From the NCBI GenBank assembly GCA_003476445.1, contig DMUF01000151.1, forward strand, positions 1-18,313: 18,313 bases of DNA. The letters are read 5' to 3'. Below are positions 15,632-18,313 of the stretch, in pieces. The stretch comes from Gammaproteobacteria bacterium (GTDB lineage: Bacteria > Pseudomonadota > Gammaproteobacteria > Pseudomonadales > Azotimanducaceae). Each line of letters starts with the position of its first letter. Position 1 is the stretch's first letter. Below the pieces are notes generated by a model. That model saw only the letters and a list, made by a program, of their open reading frames with translations. It made no database searches and was not told where the DNA came from. The translations under genes were made by a program, and so were the position numbers.

Positions 15632-16175
15632 ACTCTGTCTGCGCCACGAATGCCTGCTCGCGATGCCGGATCTGCGCGATGACCCGTTCCGCGGCAGTGT
15701 CGTGTATCTCTGCGACCATGATGCCGATGGCGCGATGGGCTTCGTGATCAACCGGGTCACCGAGATGACCCTCGCGGATCTCTTCGCCCAGCTCGACCTG
15801 CCGGCACCGATCGAAGCGGAGCGCCCAGTGCTCGCTGGCGGCCCGGTCAGTCCCGAGCGCGGCTTCGTGCTGCACGACGGGCACGCAACATGCGCATCCA
15901 TGCCCGTGGGCGCAGGAATCTACCTGAGCGTGGGCAGGGACATGCTCGAAACCATCGCGGCAGGCCAAGGACCGCAGCGGTTCGAGGTTTTTCTGGGCTA
16001 CGCCGGGTGGGGACCCGGGCAGCTGGAGAACGAGCTGCTCGAGAACGCGTGGCTCACCGGTCCCGGGGATGCAGCCCTGGTCTTCGAGACTACGGTCGAT
16101 CAGCGCCAGCAGGCCATGGCCGCGCGCATCGGTTTCAACTATCGCCAGCTTTCGGGCCAGGCCGGACACGCCTGA
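15621..16175 (+). CDS. yqgE: UPF0301/AlgH family protein YqgE
   Basis: This 184-aa protein belongs to the YqgE/AlgH family, widespread and of uncertain biochemical function; in Pseudomonas it has been named AlgH from an alginate phenotype. Family signatures are CLLAMPDLRDDPFRGSVVYL (11-30), the CDHDADGAMGFVINR block (31-45), GGPVSPERGFVLH (73-85) and GYAGWGPGQLENEL. I choose the TTG at 15621 because it restores the conserved N-terminus ahead of LLAMP and has GGAG 6 nt upstream, inside the end of tonB. The next in-frame ATG (15663) would cut off the first strand. The gene thus overlaps tonB by 11 bp in another frame and shares 1 nt with the following ruvX gene. Confidence 0.92.
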   Translation: MSTELCLRHECLLAMPDLRDDPFRGSVVYLCDHDADGAMGFVINRVTEMTLADLFAQLDLPAPIEAERPVLAGGPVSPERGFVLHDGHATCASMPVGAGIYLSVGRDMLETIAAGQGPQRFEVFLGYAGWGPGQLENELLENAWLTGPGDAALVFETTVDQRQQAMAARIGFNYRQLSGQAGHA

Positions 16176-16579
16176 TGCACCCGCCTCTCGTGATCGCCTT
16201 CGACTTCGGCCTGCGCCAGATCGGCGTTGCGGTCGGGCAGGGTCTGACCGGCACAGCGAGCCCGCTCGAGACGCTGCGCGCCCGCGACGGGGCTCCGGAC
16301 TGGTCTGCGCTTAAGGCGCTTGTTGATACCTGGCGCCCCGGCCGTCTGCTCGTCGGGCTGCCGCTCAACATGGATGACACGGAAAGCCCCATGAGCGCGC
16401 GCGCGCGGAAATTCGCCGAGCGGCTTGGTCGGGTCACGAATACGCCGGTAGAGCTGGTGGACGAGCGCTTGTCTTCGCGGGAGGCCGCCGATCGTTCATC
16501 CCGACCACGCCGGGACGCGGGAAGCCATGCCGCTGCCGCCGCCGTGATCGCGGAAACCTGGCTCGCGGAACAGGACTGA
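16175..16579 (+). CDS. ruvX: Putative pre-16S rRNA processing nuclease YqgF/RuvX
   Basis: This small RNase H-fold protein of 134 aa (E. coli YqgF 138) is implicated in maturation of the 16S rRNA 5' end. It has the first catalytic Asp in AFDFGLRQIGVAVGQ (Asp10), GLPLNMD (61-67) and the VDERLSS block (95-101; Asp96, Glu97). The C-terminal motif, where family members carry a third Asp before an Ala-rich helix, reads RRDAGSHAAAAAVIAETW: aligned from the helix end, the catalytic position falls on His118, with Asp114 four residues upstream, and the preceding loop is about five residues shorter than in E. coli. The ATG at 16175 overlaps the yqgE stop by 1 nt. It ends 9 nt from the convergent pilU stop. 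Confidence 0.9.
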   Translation: MHPPLVIAFDFGLRQIGVAVGQGLTGTASPLETLRARDGAPDWSALKALVDTWRPGRLLVGLPLNMDDTESPMSARARKFAERLGRVTNTPVELVDERLSSREAADRSSRPRRDAGSHAAAAAVIAETWLAEQD

Positions 16580-16588
16580 CGCGAGACT

Positions 16589-17725
16589 TCAGGCCCTGCG
16601 CGGCAGCGGGTCCTCGCCCACGAGCGCAAGCCCTGAGTCAGGCTGCGGCGCCGCCGCAGCAGCGGCGTCCAGCTTGATCATGAGCCGCAGATCGTTCGCA
16701 GAGTCAGCATGGGCGAGAGCGGTCTCGTAGCTGATGCGGCCCTGTGCATAGAGCGCACGCAGGTGCCCGTCGAAGGTCTGCATTCCTTCCTCCGTCGAAC
16801 GCGCCATCAGAGCCTTCAGCAGGTGCATCTCACCTTTGCGTATGTGATCACTCACAAGCGGTGAATTCTGCAGAATTTCGATAGCGGCGCTGCGCCCACC
16901 ACCCTCCGCCGCGGGCAGAAGCTGCTGTGCAACCACCGCGCGAAGGTTGAGCGAAAGGTCCATCAGCACCTGAGCATGGCGTTCGGCAGGGAAGAACTGC
17001 AGCACGCGATCGAGCGCCTGATTGGCATTGTTCGCGTGCAGAGTGCAGAGACAGAGATGCCCGGTCTCGGCAAAGGCAAGCGCATGTTCCATCGTTTCGC
17101 GGCTGCGTACTTCGCCGATCATGATGACATCGGGCGCCTGCCTGAGGGTGTTGCGCAGGGCGATCTCGAAACTGTCCGTATCAATCCCCACCTCGCGCTG
17201 CGTCACGATACAGCCGTCGTGCTCGTGCAGAAACTCGATCGGATCCTCGATGCTGATGATGTGTCCGCGCGAGTGCCGATTGCGATGCCCGATCATGGCG
17301 GCAAGGGAGGTGGATTTGCCCATTCCCGTTGCGCCCACGAACATGATGAGCCCGCGACGCGTCATGGCGAGGGATTCAAGTACCGGCGGCAACCCGAGTT
17401 CGGCAAGCGTCGGGATGCGGGTTTCGATCCGCCGCAGCACCATGCCGGGCATGCCCCGCTGATAAAACGCGCTGACCCGAAAGCGCTGGCGGTCCGCCCC
17501 GGTGATGGCAAAGTTGCTCTCGCGCGACCGCTCGAAGGCGGTGCGCTGCTCCGCGTCCATGACGCTCATCACCAGCGCGGCGGCGGCCTGGGGCGCCAGC
17601 GGCACCGACCCGATCGGAATGATCTCGCCGTTGATGCGCAGCGCAGGCGCCCGGCCCGGCGTCACGAAAATGTCCGATGCAGCCTTTTCAGCCGCAAGTC
17701 GCAACAAAACGTCGATCGCTTCCAC
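16589..17725 (-). CDS. pilU: Type IV pilus retraction ATPase PilU
   Basis: This hexameric ATPase of the PilT family helps PilT retract type IV pili at the inner-membrane base. The 378-aa protein (P. aeruginosa PilU 382) has an N-terminal PAS-like domain (about 1-105), Walker A GATGMGKST (131-139), the Asp box ISIEDPIEF (157-165), Walker B around IMIGEVRSRE (201-210, Glu205) and the His box ETGHLCLCTLHANN (220-233). The MGKST variant and the Ala/Pro-rich C-terminal tail (353 on) mark PilU rather than PilT. The start is GTG at 17723-17725 with AGGAG 6 nt upstream. It follows pilT by 33 bp in the same direction and converges on ruvX. Confidence 0.96.
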   Translation of the reverse strand: MEAIDVLLRLAAEKAASDIFVTPGRAPALRINGEIIPIGSVPLAPQAAAALVMSVMDAEQRTAFERSRESNFAITGADRQRFRVSAFYQRGMPGMVLRRIETRIPTLAELGLPPVLESLAMTRRGLIMFVGATGMGKSTSLAAMIGHRNRHSRGHIISIEDPIEFLHEHDGCIVTQREVGIDTDSFEIALRNTLRQAPDVIMIGEVRSRETMEHALAFAETGHLCLCTLHANNANQALDRVLQFFPAERHAQVLMDLSLNLRAVVAQQLLPAAEGGGRSAAIEILQNSPLVSDHIRKGEMHLLKALMARSTEEGMQTFDGHLRALYAQGRISYETALAHADSANDLRLMIKLDAAAAAAPQPDSGLALVGEDPLPRRA

Positions 17726-17758
17726 GACTCACTCCTCTCTGGTGACGCGACCCGCGCT

Positions 17759-18313
17759 TCACAGCTGCTCTGGCATGCGCGCCTTAGACCGCGCCGTATC
17801 ACGCGTGATCACGTGGCGCTGCACGAGCGTCTTCAGTGACTGATCGAGCGTGGTCATGCCGTGCGCCGCACCGGTCTGGATCGCCGAATACATCTGCGCC
17901 ACCTTGCCTTCACGAATCAGGTTTCGGATCGCCGGCGTCCCAATCATGATCTCGTGCGCCGCCACGCGCCCGCCGCCCACGCGTTTCAGCAAGGTCTGGG
18001 AGATCACTGCCTGCAGCGATTCGGACAACATGGCCCGGACCATGTCCTTTTCTTCCCCTGGAAACACGTCGATGACCCGGTCGATGGTCTTGGCCGCTGA
18101 TGTCGTGTGCAGCGTTCCAAACACCAGGTGCCCGGTTTCAGCTGCGGTCAGAGCCAGGCGAATGGTTTCCAGATCGCGCATCTCACCCACCAGGATGATG
18201 TCCGGGTCCTCCCGCAGTGCCGACCGCAGCGCTTCGTTGAAACCGTGGGTATCCCGGTGCACCTCGCGCTGGTTGACCAGGCAACGCTTGCTCTCATGCA
18301 CGAACTCGATCGG
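17759..18313 (-). CDS. pilT: Type IV pilus retraction ATPase PilT (C-terminal part, cut by window edge)
   Basis: This is the retraction motor of type IV pili. The visible 184 residues start at PIEFVHESK, inside the Asp box, and run to the C-terminus; the N-terminal PAS-like domain and Walker A lie beyond the right edge. Seen here are VNQREVHRDT, the Walker B segment DPDIILVGEMRD, the His box ETGHLVFGTLHTT, and AIRNLIREGKVAQMYS, the AIRNLIRE motif needed for retraction in PilT proteins. His replaces the usual Leu in HRDTLGF. The first in-window GTG codon (18299-18301) is internal, not the start. It lies directly upstream of pilU, the standard pilT-pilU arrangement. Confidence 0.96.
   Translation of the reverse strand, partial: PIEFVHESKRCLVNQREVHRDTHGFNEALRSALREDPDIILVGEMRDLETIRLALTAAETGHLVFGTLHTTSAAKTIDRVIDVFPGEEKDMVRAMLSESLQAVISQTLLKRVGGGRVAAHEIMIGTPAIRNLIREGKVAQMYSAIQTGAAHGMTTLDQSLKTLVQRHVITRDTARSKARMPEQL

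Noticed and set aside
16394..16410. Alternating GC run as a possible Z-DNA or slippage element
   Set aside because: It is a short stretch inside the ruvX coding frame (Ser-Ala-Arg-Ala-Arg codons) and is expected by chance at this base composition.

Overview
This is a GC-rich bacterial chromosomal segment with densely packed genes, nearly all recognisable. The gene set and order point to a gammaproteobacterium. The neighbourhood pilG / gshB-tonB-yqgE-yqgF / pilU-pilT matches the one I know from Pseudomonas aeruginosa (PA0395-PA0408), and metK and tkt lie near pgk and fba as in many Gammaproteobacteria. The genus cannot be fixed from the sequence alone. I see no mobile element, CRISPR array, tRNA or rRNA, and no sign of recent transfer.

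Left third (about 1-4450, minus strand): a central-carbon cluster transcribed tkt -> pgk -> fba (transketolase, phosphoglycerate kinase, class II fructose-bisphosphate aldolase). The gap/epd and pyk genes that usually accompany these are absent. A possible partial ORF follows fba at the window edge. A short intergenic region (4451-4640) separates tkt from the divergent plus-strand run metK -> metF -> rsmE (S-adenosylmethionine synthesis, methylene-THF reduction, 16S rRNA m3U1498 methylation). metF and rsmE overlap by 4 nt.

Middle (7508-13683, minus strand): the type IV pilus chemosensory (Pil-Chp) operon, transcribed pilG -> pilI -> pilJ -> chpA -> chpC, with overlapping or nearly abutting genes. 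It converges on rsmE across a short gap holding an 18-bp tandem repeat. Compared with the P. aeruginosa system it is strongly reduced. PilJ has only a two-helix membrane hairpin and no periplasmic sensor domain. ChpA is 1152 aa with one canonical Hpt domain and no C-terminal receiver. PilH, PilK and ChpB are not encoded here.

Right third (13884-18313): plus-strand operon gshB -> tonB -> yqgE -> yqgF/ruvX, each gene overlapping the next, converging with 9 nt to spare on the minus-strand pilus retraction ATPases pilT (partial, cut by the window edge) -> pilU. Together the Pil-Chp proteins and PilT/PilU describe a twitching-motility or surface-sensing module: signalling through PilJ-PilI-ChpA to PilG would set pilus extension and retraction.

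Most of the window is conserved housekeeping content. The features most worth a second look are the stripped-down Pil-Chp architecture, the shifted catalytic position in the YqgF homologue, and the intergenic tandem repeat.
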